Made by a program: the position numbers and the translations under genes. The notes under the pieces were generated by a model. The model was given only the letters and a program-made list of their open reading frames with translations. It was not told the DNA's origin and did no database searches. Source: Aphelocoma coerulescens (Eukaryota > Chordata > Aves > Passeriformes > Corvidae). Taken from it: a DNA stretch of 64,000 bases. Positions 11,162-21,908 of this stretch are shown one piece after another (within the stretch, counting starts at the first letter, position 1; every line of letters starts with the position of its first letter). The stretch lies in contig NC_091019.1 of the NCBI RefSeq assembly GCF_041296385.1, positions 8,703,264-8,767,263 of the forward strand. The letters are read 5' to 3'.

Positions 11162-12340
11162 TGTAGTGGTTTGGTCTAAAATACTCATTACTGTTTATCT
11201 TCTGTGAGATAAAAGTTAGGAGAAATGCAAAGCAGGCACCAACTTGAATGAATATAAAGAAGTTTATTAACAGACCTAAAAGAAGAAAAGAAAAAAAAAT
11301 TATACCACCTTTAGAACTCTCCTCCTCCCCCCACCTTCCTCCCTTCTCCCACTGACAATGTAAAGACAACCCTTAAGATGTTCAGTCTGTTTACCACTTC
11401 CATAATAACCTTGTTCAGTCCATTTAGAAAGAGAAGTCTCTTTTTGCTCATGCTATGACAACAGTATCACACCGAGACAGCCACCCACTTCCAAATATTG
11501 TTCAGTCCATTCAGGAAGAGGAGTCTCTCTGCTTACGATGTGAGTCCCTTCCCCCGACTTGCAGCTTTTCCCGCAACTGCTTTCGAGGGTCCACTCTTGA
11601 AAGTTTTCTGGGGTACAATTTTAAGGTTGAGCTGTTCAGAAACAAAAAAAAAACAGAGGCCCTTCTCCTTCCCTGGGAGCAAAGGGTCATCTTCATCTTT
11701 AAGACTATCTCTGGAAGCATCTCTAGGAATTGAGGTTTTTCTCCTTTCCTCTTTGGAGCAAAAGTCCTCATCTGGTTCATCTGGTTCATCTCTCTCTGTC
11801 CAAACTTCTCATGAAATTACAGCTGCGGCAGCATCTGCCTATTGCTTATGACTTGAACACTCCATCCCCCATGCCTTCATGAACTTACAACAGGATACTC
11901 TGATATATCATAGCTTCACAACAGACTTTCAGCTTTAAGCATCTCCTCTCTCTCGTCCGTCAGGTTTTCAGCTCTTCACAGCACTAAAAGGGTTAATCTC
12001 ACCTGGGCCTTGCAGCTGGAATGTGGCTTATCGCAGTTGGTCACCTGACCTCTGCCGGACAGAGGTGCCGCTTTGCTGAATCTCGGCCGCAGTGGAGGGG
12101 GGGGGGTTCCGAGCCGCTCCGGCTGCCCACGGCAAGGCAGTGGGGGGGGGTTCCACGGCTGGAACAGGCCCATGGCTTCAGGATGGCTGTGGCCCGGCCC
12201 GGCCTGGCCCAAGCAGGGCCTGGCCGGGCCTGCTAGCCCCTGCACGGGGCCTGCAGCCACCTGTCCCAGCGCCGGAAACGAGAGAGAGCTTGGGGGGGGA
12301 GTTTGTCTATTCTTAAGTGTGTATCACAGAGGCGGTCACC
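11162..12340 (-). mobile_element. GC-rich LTR, passerine ERV type, minus orientation
   Basis: The left edge TGTAGTGG on the plus strand corresponds to an LTR 3' end CCACTACA on the minus strand. About 100 bases inside it the minus strand carries AATAAA (plus-strand TTTATT near 11263), a plausible polyadenylation signal. The right half (12020-12300) is very GC-rich, with G runs of nine or ten and repeated GGCCCGGCC-type words, like a U3 promoter region. Short open frames inside (for example 11511-11789 minus) look like leader sequence, not genes. The right edge is uncertain: a TGTGATACAC start near 12331 is the best candidate, but I found no convincing target-site duplication. It could be a solo LTR. 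Confidence 0.6.
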
Positions 12341-15300
12341 ACTTTAAGTGGCTTAAAGAATTGTCCATATTCAAACTGGCCAGCTGATAGGTTCTACCAC
12401 GTCCCAGAGGAAGCTGTAAGCACCCCTTAGCAAGGATATCCCTTCCGGGACTATGCTTGCTAACCTATGACAATATGCCAGGGAAAGACTTAGCATGTGG
12501 AAGATAGAGACTGGAAAGAAAAGGATGGGTTTGCTGAAGGTACTGAAATGAACAACTAATATCCATTGTAAGGCCTCAATCAACTCACTTGATGAGATTT
12601 TTGAAAGGGGTTACAATGGTTCTTGTAACTCTGAGTAGGATGCATGGGGGAAGTACCAACCAGATATTCTCAAGAGCTCAAAACAACTTTACTGGAAAAC
12701 TTTAGAAAGTCAGGAAACTTTGGTAAAAGATTTAGTACAACATCCAATCAACATAAAACACAGAGCATTAACTTGGCCCATTTGATTTAGCAAATATAGA
12801 ACCCATTTGATGCTATGTTACTCCAAATGTTCCAAGAAGAGGGAATTAGAAGAAAAAGAAAGAGAGAAAGACAGGAAAGATGCAGAAAAGCACACATACA
12901 GCTACCAGCTCCTGGGTTCCAGTGGTATTCAGATAGAAATTCCAAGATGAAGGTAGGGTCAAGACAAATGCTTTGCCTTGTGCTCAGCCTTAAATACCCC
13001 TTGGTCTTCCTAAGCCTTTCTCCCAGGTGGGACTTCTGGTCATTTGGCCACTCAGGAGCTGAGTTAGGGCAGAGTGGAGCATTGCCTCTGGTGTGCCTGT
13101 GATTGGCACCACTGCCAGGCTGGGATAGAGGCTCCAGGGCTGGGGGCTGTGGGGCAGTTCAGTACCTCACCATGGCAAGGCCTTGCCTGCCCCCTACACC
13201 CCCACATGCATTCCAAAATGTCTTGAGATATCAGTGTTTCCAGTCTCTGTAAATTCACATCAGCATCATTGGTGTTTTCTTATATGTTTTCTTCTCATTA
13301 AGGAACCATAGTTTGTGAGGCAAACTAACCAGTAACTATACTGGTTATTGGGAGACTCCCTGTAGAAGCAAAGAACTTTGTTCCTTAATCCTGTGCCATG
13401 GCATGCATTGTGAGAAAAGCAAAGCATATTCCAACTCCAGGAAACTTAAGTGGTTGTCAGATAGTGTAAATGCTGTCTCAGATTTGGAGAAAGTTTTTTT
13501 TGTTTTGGGCTTGATTTTTTTTGCCTGTAGAAATACAGTGATTTCTGAAGCACACTGGGCATGAGAACCTCTCACTTTTGCCATGTAGCACTGTGTATGG
13601 GGTTGCGGTCGCCTTCTTTTCTGTAATAGCCCTGCATCCTGCTCTACAAATGTGAATGAACTAGATTAGAATATTTAGTTTGAGTTTATACATAAAGATA
13701 ATTCCATATAAATGTGATATAAAACAAAATCTACAAGAATCTAGGCATTTCCTATGGAGTGAATCATCTCAATGCAGTATGTAAAAGATAGTGGAAGCAG
13801 AAGATACAGGAGGAGTATCCAAACACAAAATATTATACCATGCAAAACTTATTAGCCATAACCAGGTTAAACACGCTTAATTCATACGTTTTAGTAAAGC
13901 TACTTTAATAAAAAGTTATGATCAGCTCAAGTTGACTGCATAGCAGCTGTCTTTTTTCTCCCTTTTTATGCTTTTATTTCTCTCATTGTTGCACCTTATT
14001 TTTGTATACTATATGCTTCAGGCTTCTGAAAGAACTTTTCTCTTATTCGGATCTGATAAAACCTTGAAATTTGTTCTCATATTCATTAAGGATATATTCT
14101 GCTAAGGGTATCTGAATGAAGGAAAAGACATGCTCGGTGGAAGGGTTGCCTGAAGAGGAGCCTGTGGCTAATATCCACATGGTACTTTATTGTATTTTGT
14201 TTATGATTAGGAGTTACGATGTAGAATTCAGAGCACTTGAGGACCTTCTCAAGTTACACCACACCTCCCTGATATCTTGAATTTGCATAGCATTCACCCC
14301 AGTGTGAAGGTTTAATCATCTGCTCCACAGGGATGCTGCCATATGACTATGTTTTGGTAGTGGTTCACACAGAGTTTTGAAATCTGGAAAATTAATCTTT
14401 TATTTAACTGTATGCTTTAGCAGTCTGTTGTGACAATGAAAATAACATATTGTGTGTCTGCAGGGAGATGTGGAATCAGGTTTCAAAACATGGTTCAGTC
14501 TTATGGATTTGGCTGCCTGAGTAGCGCCCAAGCTTATTTTACTTTTCTATTAAAGAATTGATGGTGTTTTCTTTCAAACAACAAATCAGCACATGACACG
14601 AACAACTTAGTATGTTGAAAAGGTTTACTGATTTTTCAAAGAGGTAAGTTAATATACTTACACAAGGGGCTTGGAGGTTCATGGGAACATGCATGAAATG
14701 CAATCCTGCACATCTGGACATTTTTTCAATGTAGCTGGTCTAACTGTTGTTATTAAGTACCATGTAAGAAAACCCTGAAAGGATTATCCCAAATGTTCTG
14801 GCATATCATTTATTTCAAAGATGTTTTCTTACTAATGCTTTGGTAGACATACTGCTCACACCAAAGGATATTTGAGAGATTTCCTGAGGGAGTGATAACA
14901 TGGAAGAAAAGTAAATGCCAGGAAAAATGAACTCTTCTTGAAATCCTATATGTTAGAGTGCTGTATTCCAGTGTTTAAACCTGAATTTTCACTTAGCCCA
15001 CTGGAGCTAGCTAACCAGGCAGCTGAATAGGTCGTCTGTCTTTGGCTTGTGTGCAGCTCAAGCATCCAGCCTGCGCTGCTGGTTAATGCCAAGTGAAACA
15101 GGTTTTGCCTTTGGCTATGCCAAGTACTACTTGCACTCACCAGCATGCTGGGATGGTGGGCCACAATATGCCACTGTAGCAATTACCCCTACCAGCACAG
15201 TTTACCTCAGATTCTGATGGCAGTAAGCAACAATGAAACGTCATTTTATTGAAATGTTACTTGTTTCCTAACTTGTACATAAAAATGCTCATAAAGTCAC

Positions 15301-17091
15301 TATTGAGAACGTTTGCCCTATGGGTTACTCTTACAAACATTTTCAGAAGGATTTGAGCAACATATAAAGAATGTAAAATATTATATATAAACTCTACACA
15401 TGATTCTCATTTTGAGTAAGCCAGGGAGGGAAATGCAGAAAGTGTCCTTTTTGACTGCTTGTGAAGATACTGTACCCAGAGATCAGCAGCGGGGGGGCTG
15501 ACATGGCAAGGGTTACCTCCTGTCATAAAGTGCAAGTGTGCACATTTAGCAGTTTTTCCATACCTGTATTGGAATTCACCTAAGGCAAATTGTTTCCACA
15601 TACATCTATGTCAGTTTTATGCTGATTCAGCCAGAGAAGTTTAGTTAATAAATTTTACTATATGTAGGGGAAAGGGTAATACCTATCATATCTGGATCAA
15701 ATTAATTTTTTAAGACACATGAGTGAGTCTTGAGTTACCTTAGTGTTTTCTTACTAAAAATGACCAAGCATTTATGTTAAAAATATCCACCTTGTTGTAA
15801 ATATTTTAATTAATTGTATTTATTAGGAGATGAAATTTACTTGAATCTTTCTTACTCTATTACTTTAAACAGCACTGTTCATAAATATGGTAACATTCCA
15901 CAGATTAGAATTTCCCCCCGCTCCCTGCTACCACAAGAGTCGATTTCCCTTCTTCACTTTATGAGGAGTTTAGAACCAGATACTTTTTCTTTCAGCTTAC
16001 CAAGGGATTTAATAATATAAAACTTGGCAAGGAAATTGCTGTCTATGAACCAGAGTGAACATTACTTGATGTAACCCAGATATAGCAGTTCCTTGTGCAA
16101 GCTGAACTTTTTGAAGCATAAGGAACATAGGGATGGTTTAGTGGCCTGTGCAAATAAAGAGAAATGAACTTTAATTTGTAGGTATGGAGGAGAGATTTTG
16201 CTCTGCTTTGGAAAGAAGACTAAAGAAATAGGATTTAAAAATAGCTCCAGTTTGGGAGAAAGAAAAATCCAGATGAAAGAATCCAAAATTTTCGGGTGGA
16301 GTTTTTTTGGTTGATTGTTTTTGTTGTTTGGTTTGGTTTTTTTCTGAAACCTTCCAAAATTTTTGTTTACTCTGGACTAGTATGATCTAAATTTTGATGG
16401 CTGCCAGGTCTTTTAAATGAACATGATGTTGGCAGATTGGGATTGTGCCTGCAATAAAAGCACAGCGGTAGCAGCCATTTTCTAGAAGGAGGTGCTGCAA
16501 TCCCTTGTTTAGAAATACTTTAGAGAGAGGGGCAGAGGGGGCAGCTCTCCCCATGCTTTATATCAAAAAGTTCTCAGTGTGAAGAGAGGTCAGAGCATGA
16601 GTCTGTGATTTGTCGTCCTGTGTTTCTCTGAAAATGCAGTCCTAAAGTTGAGCCACTGCCTCCTTCCACATATATGTTGCTCAAAAGGAACGTTTTTGTA
16701 GCCACAAATGCTTCCTCAGGTGGGGTATGCAAGAGGGTTGCCTACTATACTATTAATCTACCATTTTCTTAATCTGAATTTTGGCATTTTTTCCCCTGTA
16801 TAGACTCCATCTTCTTTCGGAGGCCTTTTTTTTTTCACATGTTGAAGTATCTGTACTTTGTTGTCTATACAGAAGTACATGATCATTTAAATTTGATACA
16901 AGCAGCTCAATCTTTGTTTTAGATATCATTCGTTTCTAAAGCCAATACCTCCAAAACATCTTTATCTGTCCTCACAGTGGGGGGAAAATGGCTCAGATAC
17001 TTAGCTTTGGATAAAGTCTTGGCTTTTAATTTTTTGGTGCATTTGTTAATACAAGTATATAAATCCACCTCATTGCAGCAAAATGCTTATC
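12341..17091. other. intergenic DNA, nothing recognised
   Basis: No gene or clear element was recognised over this long stretch. 12,341-12,600 and 12,960-13,220 are less AT-rich than the rest and might hide old repeats. Open frames here are short and resemble no family. Confidence 0.5.
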
Positions 17092-17920
17092 ACAGAATAA
17101 TAGAATCATAGAATGGCTTGGAAGGGACAATAAAGAGCATATAGTTCCAACCCACCTCCCATAGGCAGGAACACCTTTCATCAGACCAGGTTGCTCAAAA
17201 CCCCATCCAACCTGGCCTTGAACACTTGCTGGTATCCACAGCTTCTCTGGGCAGCCTGTTCCAGTGCCTCATTACTCTCACAGTAAAGAATTTCTTCCTA
17301 ATATCTAATCTAAACCTACTCTCTTTTAATTTGGAGCCATCCCCAGTCTTAAAAAGTATCTCTCCATTTTTCTTGCATGCTCCCTCCAGCAAGAGGCAGC
17401 AAGTCACCCCAAAGCCTCCAGGCTGAACAATTGCAATTGCCTCAGCCTTTCCTCACAGGGAAGGTGCATCCATCTGTCACCTTGGTGGCATCCTCTGAAC
17501 TCATTCCAACAGGTCAATGTCCTTCTTGTGTTGGGGGCCCCAGAGCTGGGAGCAGCACTGCAGGTGGGGTCTCACTAGAACAGAGCAGAGGGGCAGAATC
17601 CCCTCCCTGGACCTGCTGCCCACGGTGCTTTGGATGCAGCCCAGGCTGTGTTTCTGGGCTGTGAGTACACATTGCTGGGTCATGTCCAGCCTCTTGTCCA
17701 CCAGCATCCCAAGTCTTTCTCTGCGTGGCTGCTCTCCATTTGTTCAGACCCCAGCTTAGACTGATGCCCAGGGTTGCCCTGACCCAGGTGCAGTGCCTTG
17801 TGTTTGGCACCTTGTTAAACCTACCAAGATTCCCATGGGCCCACTTCTCAAACTTGTCCAGGCCCCACAAGGTGGCTTCCTGTCCTTCAGGTGTGTCAAC
17901 CACACAGTGCTTGAGTGGTG
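17092..17920 (-). mobile_element. CR1 LINE, long 3' fragment including end of ORF2
   Basis: The left edge has the inverted CR1 terminus (CACAGAATAATAGAATCATA at 17091-17110). Read on the minus strand, 17,707-17,501 keeps a decayed piece of the CR1 ORF2 C-terminal region with recognisable LVRPHLQCCSQLWGPQ and KDIDLLE strings. These belong to the reverse-transcriptase-bearing protein C-terminal to its catalytic domain. The catalytic core and endonuclease are missing, and frames are broken. With about 830 bases this is the longest CR1 in the window. Confidence 0.9.
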
Positions 17921-18938
17921 GATATAAACCACTGTACAATGCACTTGTGATCTCACCTCCAAAGTTTGATGTTAAATGTCTGCTTACAAATCAAAAATAT
18001 GACTCTATATAAAAACAGTATGATGCCTTTGATACATCTAAGGCCTTTGAGCAAAAGCTGCTGTGTTTTACTAATGGAAACCAATTCACTGAAATGCATT
18101 AACTTGCCCAGCTAAGGACAATCTCCTTCATTCATGTGCACAATGCAAATTTTTTTAAAAAAAGAAGAAACCTAAGGTAGTAAACTCAGACAGACAAAAG
18201 AAAAAGAAAAAAGAAAAAGAAAAAGAAAAGGCATGTTCCAGTTCTATCACTTAATAAAGCACAGATATCCAAAGATGAAGAAAATGGATGAACAAGGATA
18301 TTAGCTTTGGCTTTGGAGAATTTTGCTGTAATTTGGCAACAGATTTTGTAGGTGTTTTTCTCACAAACACCCAATCGCATAAACATATATGCACTTTGGC
18401 AATGGGTATATAATGCCGTACATGCTGTCTTTAATAAACATTAATAGCAGCTGCATCCAATGCTAACTACTACACTGCCTAAAATTTATAGGTGTTGTAA
18501 TAGTTATATACTTTCTTTACTTTCTTGTTTTTACAAATAAATGTAATATGTGTCTAATGTTGTAAAAAACTAGAAACAAAAATAGTCCTTTATGAGAGAA
18601 AAATTAATGGCAGCATATTAAGATTATGCCCATAGATAATCTAATTTTATAGGGATGTCATTTGTTGCTGAATACTAGAAGTTATTTTGACATTTTTAAT
18701 TCTCATTCATTGTTACGTACTGTACATTAATGTAACTCACAATACATAATTTTTTGATATCTCTTCTATTAGTTGCTCCTATAAAAAGCATAGTACTTAA
18801 ATGGTACTTCCTCTCCTTTCACTTATCTGGTAAAATGTTCTTGTGTTCAACAGGAGAAAACATTTTTCTTATATATGTTTATATAAAACAATATATCTAG
18901 AATGTGCACCAGTACAGTATATATACATTGTATGTGTA
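17921..18938. other. AT-rich intergenic DNA with an A-rich microsatellite
   Basis: A (AAAGAA)n-like purine tract occupies about 18,196-18,230. The rest is AT-rich and holds no recognised gene. Confidence 0.6.
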
Positions 18939-18998
18939 CAGGGGTGTGTCTATAGGAGGTGTATGCATAGGAGGTGTATGTGTAGGAGGTGTGTGTGG
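18939..18998 (+). repeat. 15-bp minisatellite, about four units
   Basis: Three near-perfect 15-base units of the type AGGAGGTGTATGCAT lie at 18954-18998, preceded by one degenerate unit at 18939-18953. The repeat gives an in-frame pseudo-peptide of the pattern GGVCIGGV, which explains a short open frame here. Confidence 0.8.
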
Positions 18999-20620
18999 GA
19001 GTGCATGTATATATGTACAATTATTAAAAAACCTGAGTTTTGGTAGACAGTGGTATATTTCTGTAGGAAATTTTAACCATTTATAAGAAAAACTATAATC
19101 TGGAAATGTCTTGAAGAAGACATCAAGAGGAGATATTTTTTATTAACTTCTTCAGGCTGTTTCTGGAACTTATATGAACTATTAGTTTTTGGTGGTTTTT
19201 TTATAATTAAAGACATCAGTGTTGCTTTTGGAACTTTGCTAAACTTCCTTCAAATGCTATGTATAATTGCAAATTCAGCTAAGTGTTTCAACACATGCCC
19301 ATGCCTATTTTTAATAGCATTTTAACCAGTTTTTCACTTGGACCCCATATATTCTTTGTTCAATTATTGTACTTAATCACCATGGACTCATACATACTCT
19401 TGCACCCATTTTCTCCTAACTATTCCTCACCAAAAGGAAGTGCGCCATACTTAAGGCAACACTGAACTGAATACTAATTTTGACATCCACACCACGAAGA
19501 AGGAGCAAAGAAAACATTTCTAGCATGGGGGCCATCTCAGTGTCAGAGGGAGTGCTTTAGTAAAACTAAACCTGTATCTGTCTTTGTGATTTGTTTAAAA
19601 TTTTTACAGAATGTTATACCCGAAAATTTAGGCAGACTTTGTTTACCCATATGCATTCTGAAGACATTGCATCTCTCAGTTTTTTCAAGCAGAGTTCTCT
19701 CCCCCTGAACCATTCGCTCTATTGAATATCACTGTTTTCTTTCCTTGGCGCTCATGCTTTGTGCTTCACTCATTCATTGTTGTTATTATTTGCAAGAGTA
19801 GTCTTTTAAACCCCATTTTATCATCATCATAAACAAAACAAATTATATACATTTCCATAACTTAAACCTGCTGCCTTTAATGCTGATTTTTCATTCATTC
19901 TTTGTTTAGGTTTTTGTTGGCATTTTGCATGCTCAGGATTTTTTTAGCAAGGGTAATGATAAATGTCTTGTGCCCCCAGGGGAGGGGCTGCCTGAAACTT
20001 ATTTGGCAATAACCGCGGATGTGTGGCTCCAGTTTAAAATCCCTCCAAGAACCCTTTTTCACCTTTCAGTTATATTTCTTTAAACATTATAGCAGAAATA
20101 CAAGGATTTTTAGTCAGATTTGGCGTAACAGTTGGCTGTTGCTGCCAAATTAATGTTGGTAGCCTTTGAAGCACATCAGTGACAATGGCTATAACATGAC
20201 CCTGCAAGATCTTGCACGGCAGAAAGAAAGGCACGCAGGGCAAAAGTCTTATGTTATTTTGAAATGGCATTTTCACTTAGTTATTTGTACTGTAATAAAT
20301 AAATTTTTCAGTGGTGGTGAAACTTTCAGGACCAATTATACTGAAATCAAAGGTAATGTCTTAGACTATTCATGCAAAGATCGGAATCATGTTTTTCCAA
20401 GACTGAGGCTGTTTGTGTCATTAGAAAAAATACAATTGCATAACAGAAAGATAGTTGCACATATAAATTTGCTTATAAATGTGAAAATTGGTCTTTGTTC
20501 ATAATTAAAACCATTCCTCAGGCATAAAACTCCACTTGCTCCTTCATACTCAAATGGCTTTACCAGCTGAGGTTTTTGATGTACTGATGTAAAGTTTGTG
20601 AATAGTAACTAAAATAAATA
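18999..20620. other. intergenic DNA; possible conserved noncoding segment near 19.9-20.5 kb
   Basis: No gene was recognised. The portion at about 19,950-20,480 has mixed, non-repetitive composition and several intact-looking short motifs (for example AACCGCGGATGTGTGG near 20,010). This would fit a conserved noncoding element, but that cannot be decided without an alignment. Confidence 0.35.
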
Positions 20621-20626
20621 AAAATC
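20621..20626 (+). repeat. target-site duplication AAAATC, left copy
   Basis: AAAATC borders the 3' LTR of the minus-strand provirus; the same six bases occur at 24416-24421 beyond the 5' LTR. Confidence 0.85.
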
Positions 20627-20989
20627 TTTAGCCGGGGGGGGTGGGGGGGGCGGGGGGGGGGGGGGGGGGCGGGTGCAGGAGAGCCAGCCGGAGTCATGAC
20701 ATGAACACCGATACGATTTGAGCATCGTGCTCCAGTTTTATTGTTTACCTCCACCAAGTTATACTTTTTCAAAGTTCACGCCGCTTTTCCATGAGAAAGC
20801 CTCTATGCAGCAGGGGAGCTGACTAGTGTATACCTTTTCCCAAGGCTGTTCAAGGCTGCTGGCTAGCAGGTGCCTTGCAAGCCTATCTTCAGCCTGAGGG
20901 CCCATCAGGGGTACTTCTGCAACAGCCCTGGGATGCCCAAGCTCTCCTGGGGTATCTCATACCCCCGTTCCACAAGGAATTCCTCTACA
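20627..20989 (-). repeat. 3' LTR of class II ERV with expanded G tract
   Basis: On the minus strand the LTR begins TGTAGAGGAATTCC at 20989 and ends GCTAAA at 20627. AATAAA (plus-strand TTTATT at 20737-20742) is the likely polyadenylation signal. It matches the other LTR (24078-24415) with five substitutions over about 318 alignable bases. The exception is the outermost ~40 bases, which here are almost pure G on the plus strand (about 20,633-20,673), broken by a T and two C. The partner LTR has ordinary sequence in this place. Confidence 0.9.
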
Positions 20990-21477
20990 TATCCCCCATT
21001 TTCTTTTTGGGGAACCCAGGTCTGGTTGATGATTTTTCGCAGCCCGCTTTAAGGCAAGAAAATATACACCCAAGTATTCTTAAGCCTAATATAACTACAA
21101 ATAGCAATTGGCAGCCTTCTACTAACAAGGTACGCAGCCATCCGGTGATACCCAGACCCTTAAGCCAATCTCTAATAGGGTCGTCTGTCTCTCGAAGGTT
21201 GTGTAGGCCCCTCTGGAGGTCAGAGGGGTGCTTGTGAATTGAGACAGAGTGGTCAGAAAGATTCATACAGCACATACCCTGGAACTCTTCGCAGTCATGG
21301 CCGTGATCTAGTAGTAGAAAAATCAATGGCAGCTCGATTTTGTAATACTGTATGTCTAACACTAGTAACATCTGCACTTAGCTCGTCAAGCATCTGCGAA
21401 GTTATGTTTAACTTATCCCTCGCCCAGCAAGCAAGTTTATGCAAAATAGTGTGAGTGAGCCCTGGCTGCTGAAGCAC
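20985..21477 (-). pseudogene. env transmembrane (TM) subunit remnant
   Basis: Two minus-strand frames together cover part of a retroviral TM subunit. The first (21477-21295) has an amphipathic helix-like stretch and the conserved LQNRAAIDF type of segment. The second (21377-20985) carries C-EEFQGM-CC at about 21,269-21,293, a CX6CC motif that in exogenous relatives bonds SU to TM. A hydrophobic membrane anchor follows at about 21,080-21,160 and then a basic tail. The frames differ, so there is a frameshift between these parts, and everything N-terminal (SU, fusion peptide) is missing. The frame ends inside the start of the 3' LTR, the normal place for env. It is not a working envelope gene. 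Confidence 0.8.
20990..21010 (-). other. polypurine tract next to 3' LTR
   Basis: On the minus strand the bases read as an A/G-rich run (AAAAAGAAAATGGGGGA, then TA) ending exactly at the LTR start TGTAGAGG. Such a tract primes plus-strand DNA synthesis in retroviruses. It overlaps the last codons of env TM. Confidence 0.8.
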
Positions 21478-21908
21478 CAGGTAAAAACATAGATGCTAGC
21501 CAAATTAACTGCTTTCACTCAATCTAAATGGGCGGACAGCTGATCGAAAATGTCCCCTAATGCTCCTGTCTCAAGACAGTCAAAAACAATTTCTTACTCT
21601 ACCTCTGTGTCTGGTGCTATACCCAAAAATTTATGCAACTCTCCTTCTTAGTTTTGTCTTTGAAGAGGGTTCCCTGATACCCACCACAAGTCACTAGCAA
21701 CCACCTAGGGCAGCTGTTACATTTGCCCCAGGGTCTTGCTATTTCTCCTGCTACAGAGAGTGGTGGATCTGGCAAGTCCTCAGCTCCTTCACTCAGCCAC
21801 GTCTGCAGTCTCTCCCAAGGCTTCTTGGGACAGAGGTCCCAGAGTTCCAGCTGTTATGGTAGTGGCGTCACTTTCCTCAGGAGCCGATGCTGACTGCGCC
21901 TTCTCGCT
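21478..21908 (-). other. unassigned ERV interior between gag and env TM
   Basis: About 430 bases of the provirus show no recognisable zinc-knuckle, protease, polymerase or SU motif on either strand. The deletion junction joining gag to env must lie here or at its edges. Confidence 0.5.

Noticed and set aside
18904..19086. Short Gly/Val/Cys repeat protein
   Set aside because: Produced by the 15-bp minisatellite, whose unit is a multiple of three; no supporting gene structure.
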